Shown one piece after another: positions 1 to 13,340 of a stretch of DNA of 64,000 bases. Both the position numbers and the translations under genes were made by a program. How positions within the stretch are numbered: position 1 is the first letter of the stretch; the number at the start of each line of letters is the position of its first letter. Source of the stretch: Obelidium mucronatum. Its lineage: Eukaryota; Chytridiomycota; Chytridiomycetes; Chytridiales; Chytriomycetaceae. The stretch spans positions 30,257 through 94,256 of the forward strand of contig JAIVFH010000119.1 in NCBI GenBank assembly GCA_025765595.1, given 5' to 3'. The notes below the pieces were generated by a model. It did no database searches. It was not told the DNA's origin and saw only the letters and a program-made list of their open reading frames with translations.

Positions 1-3000
1 TCAGCAGCAGGAGCCAAATCAACATCCTCTGTCTCTTCAACAGTTTCCGGGGCGGTTGTTGTTGTAGATGCAGCCTTGGTTGGTGGCTTCTTTCGACTTT
101 TCTTTGGTTTTGCAGTAGCTTTAGCTGACGGGGCAGGTTGTACCGGTTCGGCCAAATCCATGACATCCAACCGATCTTCAACTATAGCTTTGCCTTCGTC
201 GATTATATCGGTCTTCTCGGCGGCAGCCTCTTGTGGGGCATTCTCGGATTTTTCTTCTTGAGTATTCACAGAGTCTGCAACAATCCCCACCAACGTTTCG
301 GTCACAGTGGGATTGACGGAATCGGTTGGCACAATAGTTTCCTGGTCAACGACTTGCATTGCATCAACAAAAGCATCAGCCTCTGAACTTAAAGGGGTGG
401 ACGGGGCAAGAGGTTCAGGCACATCTTCCAGGGCCGGTTGCGTCACTTCATCATCAACTGTGGTGGTTGCTTCCACAGAATCTTCTTGGTCAACGCCAAC
501 CATGGCATCAGTCTCTTCACCCTCTCCAACCCCTTCATCACCGCCTTCAAAACCAGCCACTTGCTCAAGCTGCTGCCCTTGATCCTCCTCTTCCCCAGAT
601 TCATCTCCCAAAATATCACACCCAAATTCGTCCATCCCCCATCCTTCTTCCCTCCCACCTTCACCATCCGTCGCCACAAAGGCTTTCCTCCTGCGGATCA
701 GTCGCAACCACAGCAGTACTTGGCCTCCTCTTCTTCTGCCGCGACCTCACTGTACTCCGCCCTTTCCGACTCCTCGCTCCGACTCTTCACAGAACCAGCG
801 TCATCACCATTCAAAACCGCCGCAGAGCTAATACCAACCCCGCCAACATCGCCATACACTCCTTGCCGCATCAGATAAGGGAACGCTGCCGCCGCTTCAG
901 CTGCATCAAAATATCCTCCCCCCGTCGCCCCAGCAACACCTACACCAACAAATATCTCATCCGGCCGCAACTTTTTCCGTGGCCGACCACGTCCTCGCTT
1001 CACTGGAACGCCGTCCGGCCCGATAATCATTGTTGGAGTGTTTCTGGGATGCGTTGATGTTGCTGCCGCTGCTGTTGGGGCCGCGCCGTTGGAAGGAGTT
1101 TGGAACGCTTTTTGGATGTTCAGGTATAGTTCAGTGGTGCTGCTGGCGGAGGCGCCTGTTGTGTCGCGGAGACGGCGGCGCATGGCTGCGGCTGCAGCGG
1201 GTCCGAGGTCTTGAATTACAGCTTTCGTCGATTGTTGGGGGTTGGGGTGGTGGAGCGGTTGTGGTGTTGGTTGGCTCGTCTCCTGGGTTGTTGTTATGGA
1301 TTGACTGCGGTGGGCTTAAGGGATGGTCTGGCGTGGTTGAGGATGTCGTTGATGCGGAGGATTCGTTTGTTGTTACAGTTTGGAGAGTTGAGGCCACACG
1401 GGGAGGTATTCTGAGTTTCACGCGGATAGCTGGTTGTTGTTGTTGTCGGGGTGTCCCTGGCTCTGATGTTGACTCCAAACCCTGAAGTTGTGGGATCAGA
1501 TGTCTTGGAGGTGGAGGGAGGTACTTTGGGTGGGTGGGTGGTAGCAAGTAGCGGTTTAACTTGGGACGACCACGCTTTCGTCGCTCTTGGAGGTCATGGA
1601 CGGGTGAAAATGAATATTGGGATTGAGGGGCTGCTGCCCTAAGTTGTCGAGGGGCGTATATGTCGATTACAGGCGTTGGAGTCGCCTACTGCTGCCGTCA
1701 AATTTGTCGAAGGACCTGGATTTGATGCCCGAGATGCAGTCACCGAGTCCATAACAAACGAGTCTTCGTCATCACAGTTTTCATAATCAAGTTCACTGCT
1801 GTCCGAGTCACTGTCACTATCCATCTGTTGCCCGATGCTTTCATCGTCCAGCTTTCCAAACAGCGAAGTGTTGATGTTATCGACAGTGAAATCTTTGTTT
1901 GGTTCCAGGGTTTCTCCAAAATCAATCCGAATGTCTTTCAAAGCTGCATGGTCCGACGACATAGGGACAGGAGAGGTGGCAATGCTCTTCATAGAATCCA
2001 CTGTTGCCAGTTCCGAGGGTGGAACTACCGGTGACTCAGCTTCATCGGAAACAACAATGACTCCATCATCTGACTCGTCTGACGGAAACGACAAAATGGG
2101 CGGTAGAATGCAGTCAACAGCTGAAGTCGGTAGTGATCATGGTGGGCATGAGTATTCCCGGTTCGTGTGATGGTGGGAGGGCTAGTACGGGAGAAAGCAG
2201 CCCATCGATATCCCGGGCTGGTAACGTAAGTACAGGAGATAGCATCGCACCGATAGCTATTGGAGCTTTCGATCGAGGAGGTACAGGGGGGCTTATACGC
2301 ATTGTTTCAACGTAGTGAATTGCTGCAAGAAGAGCTGGGTCATGAGAGAGGGACTGCGAACCAGTGTTTGTTGAAGAACCAGAGCTTTCAAAGACTCCAA
2401 TTGGCTTCATTGCATTCTTGAAGAAATCGGCTGCCTCAGTCAAGTCATCATCCCCAGAACACATGTTGCTGTCCAGCTTGAGTTCTTCGGATAAGGAAGC
2501 GCCAATACTACTCATTGTTTCGTCGTCGTCGAATCCCACTTTCATATCCTCATCAATATCAATAGCCTCGTTAGCGGGTTGAGAAGGTGGATTGACACCA
2601 CTCGTGGAACAATCACTGGACCTCCGCGATAAAGAAGAAGCGCTCAATTCAATCGATAACTTTGATGGCAATGGAACTGGGCTTAATACGGCTGGGGCTT
2701 TACAGGTTCGAAGCTCCAAAATAGAGGCCAAAGCAGCCATGCTGGCACCCCCGTGAAACATTTCACCATGCAACTGAAGCTGATGCAGATCCTTCAAATG
2801 AAATCCGCAGCAGTATAGGTCTTTGCAAAAATCGCGCTCCGTATTCGAGTTTGAGTCAGGGGACTGATTTGAAGGGGTTGATGCAGCCCGATGCCGTTTC
2901 AATGGAAAGTGCGGTGAATGCAAATGCTGATGGGTATGCTGATGGTGGCTGTGATGCGGCGAGCCCGGACTCATTGGCGCTGACGAGTTCAACATCATGT

Positions 3001-3121
3001 TTGTTTGCAGAGGCGACAGTGGGGCAGTGTTTGACGGGTTCGATCCAGCGGCCGGAGAAGCGCCGTTGGCCATCGCAGAAACGGCAGAGGCAGCGGCCGT
3101 TGCCTTAATCAGCGAGAGCAT
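1..3121 (-). CDS. C2H2/AT-hook transcriptional regulator, Sfp1-like (3' end cut by window)
   Basis: Likely nuclear DNA-binding regulator. The first ATG of the N-terminal frame is at 3121 (starts MLSLIKATAAA); the frame is also open upstream without an ATG. A finger of the form C-x5-C-x12-H-x4-H lies at about 2753-2838 (CCGFHLKDLHQLQLHGEMFH) and resembles the first finger of fungal Sfp1-type proteins. Two AT-hooks follow, at about 1560-1580 (KRGRPKLNR) and 968-1012 (KRGRGRPRKK). The rest is acidic, Ser- and Ala-rich. The end (1-690) is Glu/Asp-rich and runs off the window. The frame changes near 2100, 1650, 1200 and 700; the last can be closed by a 29-nt GT-AG intron (691-719), the others look like indels. 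It could be two adjacent genes, but continuous composition favours one. The Sfp1 relation rests on one finger. Confidence 0.5.
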
Positions 3122-5284
3122 CGCGGGCGTCTGTCTGTGTTTGTTGTTGTTGGGTGTGGTTAGCGAGTGACAATTTGTTGTTTTGGCGCCTGCGCCCGCC
3201 GCCCGTCCGGACTCGCCGCCCGCCGCCGCCGCCGCCGCGCCATGCCTGGACAAGCGCCCTGCGCCGCCCGGACAAGCCGCCGCGTGTCCGGACGAACGAG
3301 TCGCACGCCTAGGCGCCGCGGACCAGCACGCCGCCAGAGTCCGGCTAGCCGCTGCCGCCTCTACGCGCGCTGGCTGATCTTACTTACATTGGAGGTGGCA
3401 AGCCGCTTTGCTTGTTTGCTGTGTCGTTCGTTGGTTGGTCCGTGAGTGCTCCCGCTGCTGAGTGTTGGGTGTGTTGTCCTAAGCGCCACGTGTCCGTTAG
3501 TTTTCCCGCTGACAACACCGCCACGCTGTTCTTTACTCACAGCGAAACCAAAAACACTAAACAAATCGCGTATGTTCGAGTCCGTTGCTTTGCTGCCGTC
3601 GATTGCCGCTGTGTTCGTTGGAAAAATGCAAACCCAAAAGATGGTGAAAATTTTCACCCAAAAACACAGCACGAGCACAAAGGTTCCACTGCATTCTAAT
3701 TGTGAGCTGTAATTTACAGAGAATGTTTGAAGATGACGGCGGCATGAATGGGTGGTGAAATCAACGGTGGGCGTCTCTGAAGGCTGTGGTTTACAACTGG
3801 AATCAGTGGGGAACTGAAAAAGATAATTCGTACATCAACGAAAATGGACAGAACAAAGCTGAATGTTGTGACTCGATTTTCAATAATGGTCCAGTCAATT
3901 GTCGGGCAGAGGCTGGATAGATTGACTGTATTAGAAATAATATTCACTAAGTAAGTCTTGTTGAATAAAAGCTCACACATGAAGCGATGGCTTTGATGAA
4001 AGATATGCGACATGGTGCAGTTTAAATAATAATCTTCTTGTCGTCAGACTGCTGGATCGTACTGTGTGCGTTGGTTGGTTGTGCTGGTTTTGTACAAATT
4101 ATGAATATTCGGTATTCTATGGCAATAAATAATACCAAGGCATAGGAATCTGCTTCAATAATTCACTTTGATTGATCTGATATGTATGTAATTGCTGCAC
4201 AAGGTGGTGAGTATTTTTTCGCAAGTGAATCGACAGCCAATATACTCACAAAATCAGCGACGTTTCCACCACAGTCTGAGCATTAAAGTCTTAGCAATAA
4301 GTGACCGTTTCATTAGATTCCAGCTGCTGTCGAGGCTAATGCAGTCTGTTGACTGCGTTGCAGGACTTGTCACTTTTTTATTTTTTTTTCTCGCTTATTC
4401 TTTTTTCCAACTCCTGCAACCAACATTTCTGATTACCTTCAACTCACAAGCGAACAAGGAACAATTCAAGGAAATTTATAAAAATGGACCAAGCAACTCA
4501 ATTGTATTTCTCCATGCCAACCATTATCGACTTCAATCCCGTCCATAAAAGGTTGTATCAACTGCACGTTGAAGAAGAAACATGAGTTAAAAATTGTATA
4601 CAGAATGTGGGTTTTTTGCCACTCTTTCCTTGGAGTTTCGCGTCTTTGACAATGCCCTGCAAATTTCTTCGTCAGATCCATCAGAATCCACCACAATCAT
4701 CACTTGATGAAAATTCAAGCACATCTTCAAGTGGTTTGGGTAGCACTGACTCTGATCTTTTCTTCTCAGTCATCGAACCGTCGAAGGCAATCAGTTACTC
4801 TTCACAGGCCACCTTCGCTGTCGACAATCGCAGAGTCTTGTGCCGCCGTCTACTATAGCAAACGAAAACGATTTCGATGATTCTCTGGGGACAGTGGAGA
4901 CTGTCGGCAGACCAACTTGAATGGCGGTTAACACCCCATCTTGGTCCAGAACAGAGCGTTCTTTATTCTACATGAGAACATCGTCTTTCGGAATATTGAT
5001 TCGGTAGGCAGAGACGTTGCAGCAACTCTTCCAGGTTACGCCAAGACGAAAAGCGATAATTCGACTCCATCTTCAATGGTTTGTGTAGAATCTGAGAGAC
5101 GGTTTGTGAATAATTGGTTGGATCCAACATCATGAACGTGCTGCTGAAATAAAGGCAAAAAAAAAAAGAACGGCACAAAAGGCAAAAGAACAAAACAAAC
5201 TTATTCGAAGATAATAAATCGCTTCTGTCAATTATTTGGGAGATTGCATATTTTTATTGTCGGATTCCGATTTGTTCCGAAAAC
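3122..5284. other. Intergenic, no supported gene
   Basis: About 2.1 kb between two divergently transcribed genes. Positions 3180-3360 are strongly GC-rich, unlike the AT-rich remainder, and may be the leader of the minus-strand regulator. A Ser-rich open frame at 4607-4858 has no recognisable family and I do not call it. I see no RNA gene or repeat here. Confidence 0.4.
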
Positions 5285-7847
5285 ATGTTCTCACGCCACA
5301 CTTCCAACACACTTCTCGCGGCACGGAAGCCTTTCTCACCAGCACATCCCTCCATATGGACGCACTTTGCTTCTCTCGCGTAATAATGAAGATGAAAGTC
5401 ACACTACTGCAGGCTCTGACTATCCCTTTGTTTATTGCAATCATCCTAGAACCACCGCAGCAGCAACTAAGCCGCTCTTTGACAAAATCCTGATTGCAAA
5501 TCGAGGAGAAATCGCGCTGAGAGTAATGCGAACTGCTAAACGCCTCGGCGTTAAAACAGTGGCCGTGTTTTCTGAAGCTGATCGGGATGCCCTCTTTGTC
5601 AAAACAGTTGAGCAATTCAATCTGGAAACCGGTGGCACTGAAATATTCCCTTCTAATTTGATTTTTTTTTATTTTCAACTTCAAGGCTGATGAAGCGTAC
5701 TTGATTGGCCCCGCAGCATCCGCAGATAGTTACTTGCGGATGGACAAAATTCTGGACGTTGCCAAGAGATCGAATGCGCAAGCGATTCATCCCGGATACG
5801 GGTTCCTTTCAGAGAATTCTTCATTTGCGGATGCTGTTGAAAAAGCGGGTCTGACGTTTATTGGGCCCCCTTCGCAGGCGATTATTGATATGGGATCCAA
5901 GAGGTAGGTTCTTAAAAACTTTTTTGGCATTTTCATCATACGTCTGAGAGCTAATTTATTATTTTTTTATTTTTTTTTTGGCAGTGCTTCCAAAGAAATC
6001 ATGATAAACGCTGGAGTCCCAGTCGTTCCAGGATACCACGGAGAAAACCAAGAACCCGCCTTCTTAAAATCAGAAGCCGATAAAATGGGGTACCCCGTCC
6101 TCATTAAAGCAGTCAAAGGTGGCGGCGGGAAGGGTATGAGAATTGTTGAAAAGCAGGAAGATTTTTACGAAATGTTGGAGTCGTCGCGCCGAGAGGCCAT
6201 TAAATCTTTGGAGACGATGCGGTCCTTGTTGAAAAGTATATTGTTCGGCCACGTCACGTGGAGGTTCAAGTGTTTGCTGATAAACTTGGGAATGCTGTTT
6301 ACTTGTTTGAGAGGGATTGCTCGGTTCAAAGACGGCACCAAAAAGTCTTGGAAGAGGCGCCTGCAGTTGAGTAACATTTTTTTTTGTAGGCTATTCAAAT
6401 ACTTATCTTCATTCCAGCCTGGACTATCACCCGAACTCAGGGCCTCTCTTGGAGCGAAAGCTGTCGCGGCAGCAAAAGCAGTAAACTATAGTTGGAGCTG
6501 GAACAGTGGAATTTATATTCGACACAGACACCTCTCAATTCTATTTCATGGAAATGAACACTCGATTACAAGTAGAACACCCCATCACGGAAATGATTAC
6601 AAACACGGATTTAGTAGAATGGCAGTTGCAAGTGGCGTCTGGGAATCCAGTGCCAAAGCTTCAAAAAGACTTGGCGATCGATGGTTGGTCCTTTGAAGCA
6701 AGAATTTATGCCGAAAGTCCTGACAAGTGAGTGACTGTTTTATTTTTTTTCGGATAGGAGTATTTAATATATTTAATTATTTTTAGCAACTTTCATGCCT
6801 GACACTGGCCCACTTCGTCACCTCTCGTTCCCCGCCGCATCATGATGTAGTTCGAATTGAAACTGGAGTTCAACAAGGAGACGTAGTCAGCGTCCATTAC
6901 GATCCCATGATTTCAAAACTCGTTGTGAAGGGAAGCGATCGAACTGAAGCCCTCCGTGTGTTGAGAAAGGCGCTTGGCGAATTTGAAGTCGTTGGGCTAA
7001 ACACGAATATTGAATTCTTGAAACGGCTAGCTTCTCATCCAGGAGTTCATTTCAGGAGATGTCGAAACTGGTTTCATCAAGGTAATTTTTCATCTTTCCA
7101 CACAAAACAAGTCGGCCGACTCACTGTTTACGTTTCACAGAAACACTACAACGATTTGTTCCCGCCGAAACCGGCAACCCCACCAACAACTCTTGCTCAT
7201 GCGGCCTTGTCGCTTTATTCATCCCTCCTTCCTGGGGCATCTTTTGAAAGCACAGACCCTTGGTCACTTGCGCCAGTCTCTGGCTTCCGTATGAACGGTT
7301 CCCAAGGGTCCACAAAAACCTTCACCTTTGTCCAAGACAAAACAAAAGAAACCAAAGTACTTGTCAGTACCACTCGAGACGGCCAAGGAAGCTACAACAT
7401 TCTCGTAACAGATCCAGAAGGCAAAAGCACTGCATTCGAATCAGTGCGGGTTTTGGACTACAGAAAAGACGACGGAGGGTATATCGTGGCTGATATCGGA
7501 GATCAGAGGGTAAAGGGGCGCGTTGTGAAAGAGGGAGTGGACAAGGTCCATGTTTTCAGTCATGGTTTGAAAACAACGGTGTATTTGGCGGCTGATCCTG
7601 CGGTTGTAGCTCAGGTGCACATGCTGCTGTTGGTTCTGTAAAGACACCTATGCCATGTAAAATTTCGTCTGTTTCTGTGAAGGCTGGGGATAAAGTGGTG
7701 AAAGGACAGAACTTGATTGTACTGGAAGCAATGAAAATGGAGCATGTCATCAAATCTCCCAAGGATGGTGTTATCAAGCGTGTTCATTACTCTTTGGGTG
7801 AAATTGTTGGGGAAGGAAAGGTGTTGGTCACTTTTGAAGACGAATAA
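5285..7847 (+). CDS. Methylcrotonyl-CoA carboxylase alpha (biotin-carrying) subunit, mitochondrial
   Basis: ATP-dependent carboxylation of biotin for leucine breakdown in mitochondria. Seven exons: 5285-5379, 5450-5606, 5686-5903, 5985-6370, 6418-6726, 6787-7081, 7141-7847, about 720 aa, normal for MCC alpha. The N-terminus ([15 protein letters not shown]...) is a typical matrix-targeting peptide and joins in frame through the first intron to the biotin carboxylase start ([19 protein letters not shown]). The ATP-grasp glycine loop GGGGKGM is at about 6120, [13 protein letters not shown] at about 6555, and the biotinylation motif EAMKMEH at 7725-7745 with the lysine at 7734-7736. At least six 1-nt frame breaks interrupt it (near 6203, 6370, 6494, 6791, 6838, 7041 and 7610); removing them restores conserved sequence each time, so sequencing error is likely. 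Propionyl- or acetyl-CoA carboxylase alpha is the alternative. Confidence 0.85.
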
Positions 7848-8193
7848 ATTGATGCCGAGTTATTATCTTCGATTGGCGTCTGTTTTCATTAGCAATTTAA
7901 GTTCGATCTAATTGCCCAATAAGAATGCTGCCTGAAGTCCGAGCTTGCTTCGGTTAACAGTTTGTTTTATAACCTTATGATTAACCCTGAGGTACAGACA
8001 TCAAACTAACTTACATTGAGAGATAAACAAAACTATAAATACAATATCTTTTATTTTATTTTTTGTCCATTCAAATTGGTCCAATTGAAAAGTTCGATCT
8101 ACTATCCAATACCAGATCCAAATGCATCAATTTCGAATTATTATTACAGTTTATTTTCTGAATCTCCCATAGATAGCTTAACTCTTCTGTAAA
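7848..8193. other. Convergent 3' intergenic region
   Basis: AT-rich spacer between the tail-to-tail carboxylase and OPT transporter genes. It should hold both 3' untranslated regions. I see nothing else in it. Confidence 0.5.
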
Positions 8194-10669
8194 TTACACA
8201 CAAGACTTTCCAGTGGCGGTGACGTTTTCTCCCAAGTTGAGATAATACTCACAGTTCCAGTCCTCGTAATCAGCGCCTGGGTAGCAGTAGTAATCCAAAG
8301 GAACATTGTCGGTGTTTGGACTCAAAGCCCAGTAGCTTGTGTAACCGATTCCACCAACAGCCAACATGGAAATGATCAAGGAAACAATACCAGCAGCGGC
8401 ATCAAACGCGGCTCCCATGACATACAAGTACTTTTGGAAGAACTCCTTGTTCTTGTTGAACAAGTACACTTGTGCAAATACGTTGCAAAGAACTGGCATG
8501 ACAATGTAGACTTGCGCCGTTTGTGGCCCAGCAAATTGGAAGAAGATGGCAAAGTTGATCATTGACCAGTACTTGCTCTTGACAACGTACTTGTTGGCAA
8601 AGAATGGAAGTAGTGGGCAAGCTGCTCCAATCAAGAAACACCACAAGAGGTTTTCGTAAATGGATCCAATACCAAAGAATCTTTGTGGTCCAATAGCTCC
8701 CCAAATACCACCAGCGTTGTAGAAGACTTGGTACAAGTTGAAACCCCAACCAGTGGAACCAAGGAGATCTCCTGTGGAGAACATCATGTACCATGCAGCA
8801 GCGGTGGCAACAACAGCGTTGATGAAAGTACCAATAAACTGAGCCCCAACCAACGCGTATGGTGGAATATGGAGATATTGACCCAACTTCAAGTCAGAAG
8901 ACAACGAGAAGGCTTGAATCAAGTTATTGGTACCCCAAGACTTGAACGCCATCACAGCAACGGTTTGACCAGGAATAGTCAAACCAATAACGAACTGAGA
9001 AACAACGTTCAAGTACATTCCAACACCGGTAATAGCTTGGATAGATCCATAAGGAATCACAAACAACGACACCAAGAACACGTTGAAGAAGATTCCCCAC
9101 CATGGCATTCCGAATGGAGTGAAAATGGAAACAAGGAGAGCTCCGGCAATACAAACAAGCATAAAGATCAAGAAGAACCAGTCTGGAATGTCAGGGTAGG
9201 CTTCCATCATCTTGACGTGCTTGTCCAAACTGTCAACTTCATCACGGGCTTGCTTGAAGGCGTTCATGGCCTGGCGGTAAATGTCCTTTCCAGTACCAGA
9301 GAACCACATGCATGAGAGCTGCAGTTACGGTAAGGAAAGAAGACGCGTAACAGAGGGCAAAGTTTGAACTAAGATGAATAGGCGCAACGTTGTTGTAGGC
9401 AGTGATGTTAATGTTATAGTTTTGGGTCTTGTCGTAAAAGTAACGTGGCGAAACACGGGAACCAAGAGCCTTGGTGCTGTTTGGGTTTCCAACAAACAAG
9501 ACTGGGGTGTTGGTGATTGGGTTCAAGTCACTGTAAGAGTAGTAATCCAAACGGAAGATCTTGTTGAGTCCAAACATATCGGTGCTGTACAAGAGAGGAG
9601 TCGCGATCCAGAGGAAAGTGATGTTTCCCAAAGCGTTCATCAAGTTGGCGTATAATGGTTGGGCAAAGTTGAGGGATCCAATGTTGGTCCAGTCAAAGGT
9701 AAGACCAAACAGACCAGAACCGTTGGTAACCGAAGCGGCGATCGCGTTGAATTCAGTCATGACTCCTGGCTTTCCACTTCCACGGCCAGAAAACACACAG
9801 GCAATAGCAATGGCTTGCAATGCCGGAGCAAACATTTGAGGAATCCATTGGTAGACAAACAGACCAATAAAGGCAACCCAGAAAAACTTGCTTCTGGTCC
9901 AGGTGTATTTTTCGTTGGCAATTTCACCAGTGTTTGCGTTGTGGAAAGATGAGAAGATGGCAATGGTGGTGATGTTACCGGGCCACCACATAGCGGTCGG
10001 TCGGACAAGGAATCGACGGGTCAAACCAGCAAAACCATAACCAAGGAACTGGGTGACAAGCACGAAAGAAAAGGCTTGCAGGTACGTGATATCAGTGTTG
10101 GCCATGAGAGTAGGGTGCATCTGAACGACAATGTTGTCGATACCATATGGTTGGCCAGAGCAAGCAGCCATAATGACTGTATGTTTGTTTTTAGTTTTAG
10201 CAGGGAAAATACTCTTATAGCAAGCAGAAACGTACAAATAAGAACGTGCTCCTTCATCGAAAAAGGTCCTGGGTTGAAGAAACCACTTGGAAGGACCTTG
10301 GCGAAGAAGATACCGATGGGGTAGGAAATGATTGTGGCGGCAACAGCTGGGATCGCAAATGGAGCCGAACGGAAAGACAGACAGGTGTTGGCGAAAGAGA
10401 GAACGATGCAGAAACAGACTCCGATGAATACAGAACGGAAAGTCCATGCAGGAGTGCTTGGGTCATCGGTTTGTGGCACAATGAATTCACTGCCGAATTA
10501 TCCAAATGAGTTCCCCAAGCTTTCACAGATTCACTCAAAGCTCTTACATGTGTTCCTCAATGTCCTTGATGATTTCCAACTCAACATCATCGGCATATTC
10601 CGGGTGACTTTCAATGAAGTCGTTGATCTTCTTTTCGTCAGCTTTGGCGATTTCCTCGACTGTTGTCAT
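8194..10669 (-). CDS. OPT-family oligopeptide/metal-chelate transporter
   Basis: Polytopic membrane protein of the OPT superfamily, importing small peptides or metal chelates. Exons on the minus strand: 10548-10669, 10236-10489, 8194-10176, about 785 aa. The acidic cytosolic N-terminus (MTTVEEIAKADEKK...) is followed by TDDPSTPAWTFR at the first membrane segment, the family motif KEHVLIFIMA across the second intron, then many hydrophobic helices. Family-typical NITTIAIF, LTFDWTNIGS and PYGSIQAITG are visible. One surplus base near 9291-9294 shifts the frame; removing it gives LWYGKDIYRQA, as expected. Transported substrate cannot be read from sequence. Confidence 0.9.
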
Positions 10670-11768
10670 TGAAGTGAATGATGATGTTCTTTAACAAAGA
10701 GAGGAATCGTCTCCTTTTAAAGATCGGCTGGTGGCTCAAGGGAGATGGCTCAAATTTTCATGGGCTTACAATTTGCAACGAGAATTTTCCCAAAAAGGTT
10801 CACTTCCGACACAAGAGTGAGTGACAGAATCAGTGACAGAATGCAACGGCTGCACGAAATAGAGACTAACAGGATATAATTTGGGTTGTGAAGTAGTTAA
10901 ACAGGAAAGATCTATATGCAGGCTGGGCTCTGTGGAAACTAAGACAGTGCTGTGGCGTGAACAAGGCGGCGCCACCCAAACAGGTGCAAAACCAGAATCA
11001 ATTCTAAATTGGATTTTTCTCAAATCACATCGAAACAGGATCTTCGAAGCAGGGACTGGTAATAATATTCCCCGCTTGTTGGTTGATATCTGTTTGACGA
11101 TTACTCGAGGGATCGACTGCCTCTCTTTGAAGCTTCACTCAAGTGCTCTGAAGTGCTAAAACGCCACATAGTTTTGCTCTAAGGTATAAATCCATCCATA
11201 GTTTATGAACCTTCCGAGGATCTCAGGAGTCATTATATCCATGGACCATTCTCTCCTTTGAATGTCTACAACCACAACAATTCAACGCCAGCTGATAAGT
11301 CTTTTTTACATTACGAACGCAAAAAGGATCCACTCCTTAAATGATATCTTATATATAATATTCCTTCCTTCCTTCAAGGCTCTTGTGCTCTCAGTCTCTA
11401 TTTCGGCCTTGCCACAAGTTGCTAGCCTATTGTAAGAAGTATTCCTACAATTTTGGAATAAATACTAATCGCAGAATTTAAAACTACATAAATATGCTTA
11501 ATGTACTTAACGCTCTTTTTTGAGTTCGTTTTTCGAAAGGTTTCGACTTGCAACGACTGTTGGTTGCAGTCGTTTAAAAAAAAAACGAGGTTCAAACAAG
11601 ACAAGACACACACCCGCCTCATCCCAACACATGTACCTCATCTTTCCCATCTATATCGTACTTTCGATACTGCCATTCACTTGGCAGTGGTTTGGAATTC
11701 AAGGAAGCGGCAAAAAGGTGACCTGTCAACTTGATCTTCCTGAGAACTGAACCACTTCCCTATTTCCA
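10670..11768. other. Divergent intergenic region
   Basis: About 1.1 kb between the OPT transporter and the DUF2235 gene, which point away from each other, so it should hold both promoters. I see no gene, tRNA or repeat that I can support. Confidence 0.4.
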
Positions 11769-13201
11769 ATGCCCAGCTTCAAACCAATAAGGACCTCATT
11801 CTTGTAAGCCATTTGAGACATTTGTGATATCTCCATTTAACAGGCATGTTAGAACTCAATCCCAACTGATGTTGACGTTTCATTTTCGTCTGGGCGCAAA
11901 CTGATTGTGTAAGTAACGACGCAGTACCCGATGTTCCATCTATTTTAGAACTAAATCGATTCTTTAATCAGCTGCATTGATGGAACTTGGCAGTACCCAG
12001 GCTCTGGTTTTGATTCTGTCTCGCAGGGAGGAGTTGAAGAAAACACCGCCATGGTCGCTTCCAACATTGTAAAGATGGCCTATTTACTCGGCAACGGGCA
12101 GAATCAACATGAATTGGATCAGGACTCTTTGACCCAGAAGGTTTACTACCACTCTGGAGTTGCGACTGGGGTCAACAATAAGGAGGAGTCTGAGGCAGAA
12201 GGTATCAGTCCATACCGTCTGCTTATTTACAAAGGGAGTTGAACTAACCAAATGGATTTGTTCAGCAAACTTTGGAAACATTCAAGACCATTTATTGGAT
12301 GCCTATGCATGGCTTGCTAAAGAATACAAAGCAGGTGATGAAATCTATGCGTTCGGATTCAGTCGCGGGGCGACGATCGTTCGTTCCCTACTTTCGTTTA
12401 TCCGTCACTCTGGATTAATTCACCACGATCGATTCAACAACCAAGAATCCCTCATGAAGTTGGTTGATGAGGCTTTGGCGCATTACAAAACCCGCGAAAA
12501 CAACGATTACCTCCAATCAAAGCTTCAAGAATTCAGGAAAGCAGAACTGCCACCAAAAAACACACCTCAAATTCCTTGGTGTGTTTGATACTGTCGAGGC
12601 CTTGGATGTGCCAGAAGGGTACTCAAGTCTTATCCCAAGTTCGTACTTGACCAATATCATGAGTCTTGCTGGAGATATCGAAGAAAATGACTACCACGAT
12701 CTCCGCATTGGAGCACAGCTGCAATACGCTTATCATGCTATTTCTATTGACGAGAACCGCAAGTTCTTCCCACCCACAATGTTTGAAACCGTTGATCCAT
12801 CTGCTATGCACCCTAATGCCACAAGAGAGCAAAAATGGTTCCGAGGATCCCATGCTGATATTGGTGGTGGTTGGTGGGAACATGGATTATCTGATGTCAC
12901 CCTTGATTGGATGATTCAAAACGCCAGAAATGCTGGCTTGGAAGTACGTGACAAGGAAGCATTCTACAAGGCGTTTTCACCTTTCTTGCTGGGAATGGAC
13001 CGTGAGTTTTACTTGAAGGGAGGGGAGAAAATTATCCATGATTACTTTGCCAGCTATCCTGATGGCAATAGTCCAATGGGACTCAAGACACCGCGCGATT
13101 TGAAAAAGTATATGGACGCTACGAAGTTTTACAAGAGTGAGCTTCATGAATCAGCTCTTACGAATGAGCTTCCAGCTCCTTTAAACATCCAGCAGATTTG
13201 A
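11769..13201 (+). CDS. DUF2235 alpha/beta-hydrolase
   Basis: Member of the DUF2235 hydrolase family, widespread in fungi with mostly unknown substrates. The family start block (KLIVCIDGTWQYPG) is split by an intron at about 11918-11971. The nucleophile elbow GFSRG lies at 12355-12369, and FRGSHADIGGGWW near 12840 matches the usual histidine region. A clear GT-AG intron at 12202-12265 restores EAE-ANFGNIQDHLLDAYAWL. One missing base near 12570 joins NTPQI to FLGVFDTVEALDVP. The first exon is uncertain: an ATG at 11769 (MPSFKPIRTSFL) followed by a GTAAG donor is the best candidate but needs one more indel. About 400 aa. Confidence 0.75.
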
Positions 13202-13340
13202 ACTCAATATTAAAACTTAAAGGGAATAAAGACAATAAAGAGACAATGTATTCTGACTCAAACATTTAGCCAATCACACAGCCAGCTTCACACATAAAGA
13301 TCCAAGATCCATCCCACGAACTGATGATATACTAAGTGAT

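Noticed and set aside
5285..7847. Carboxylase as a pseudogene
   Set aside because: All breaks are single bases and every splice site and motif is kept; the same type of break occurs in essential genes such as NSA2.
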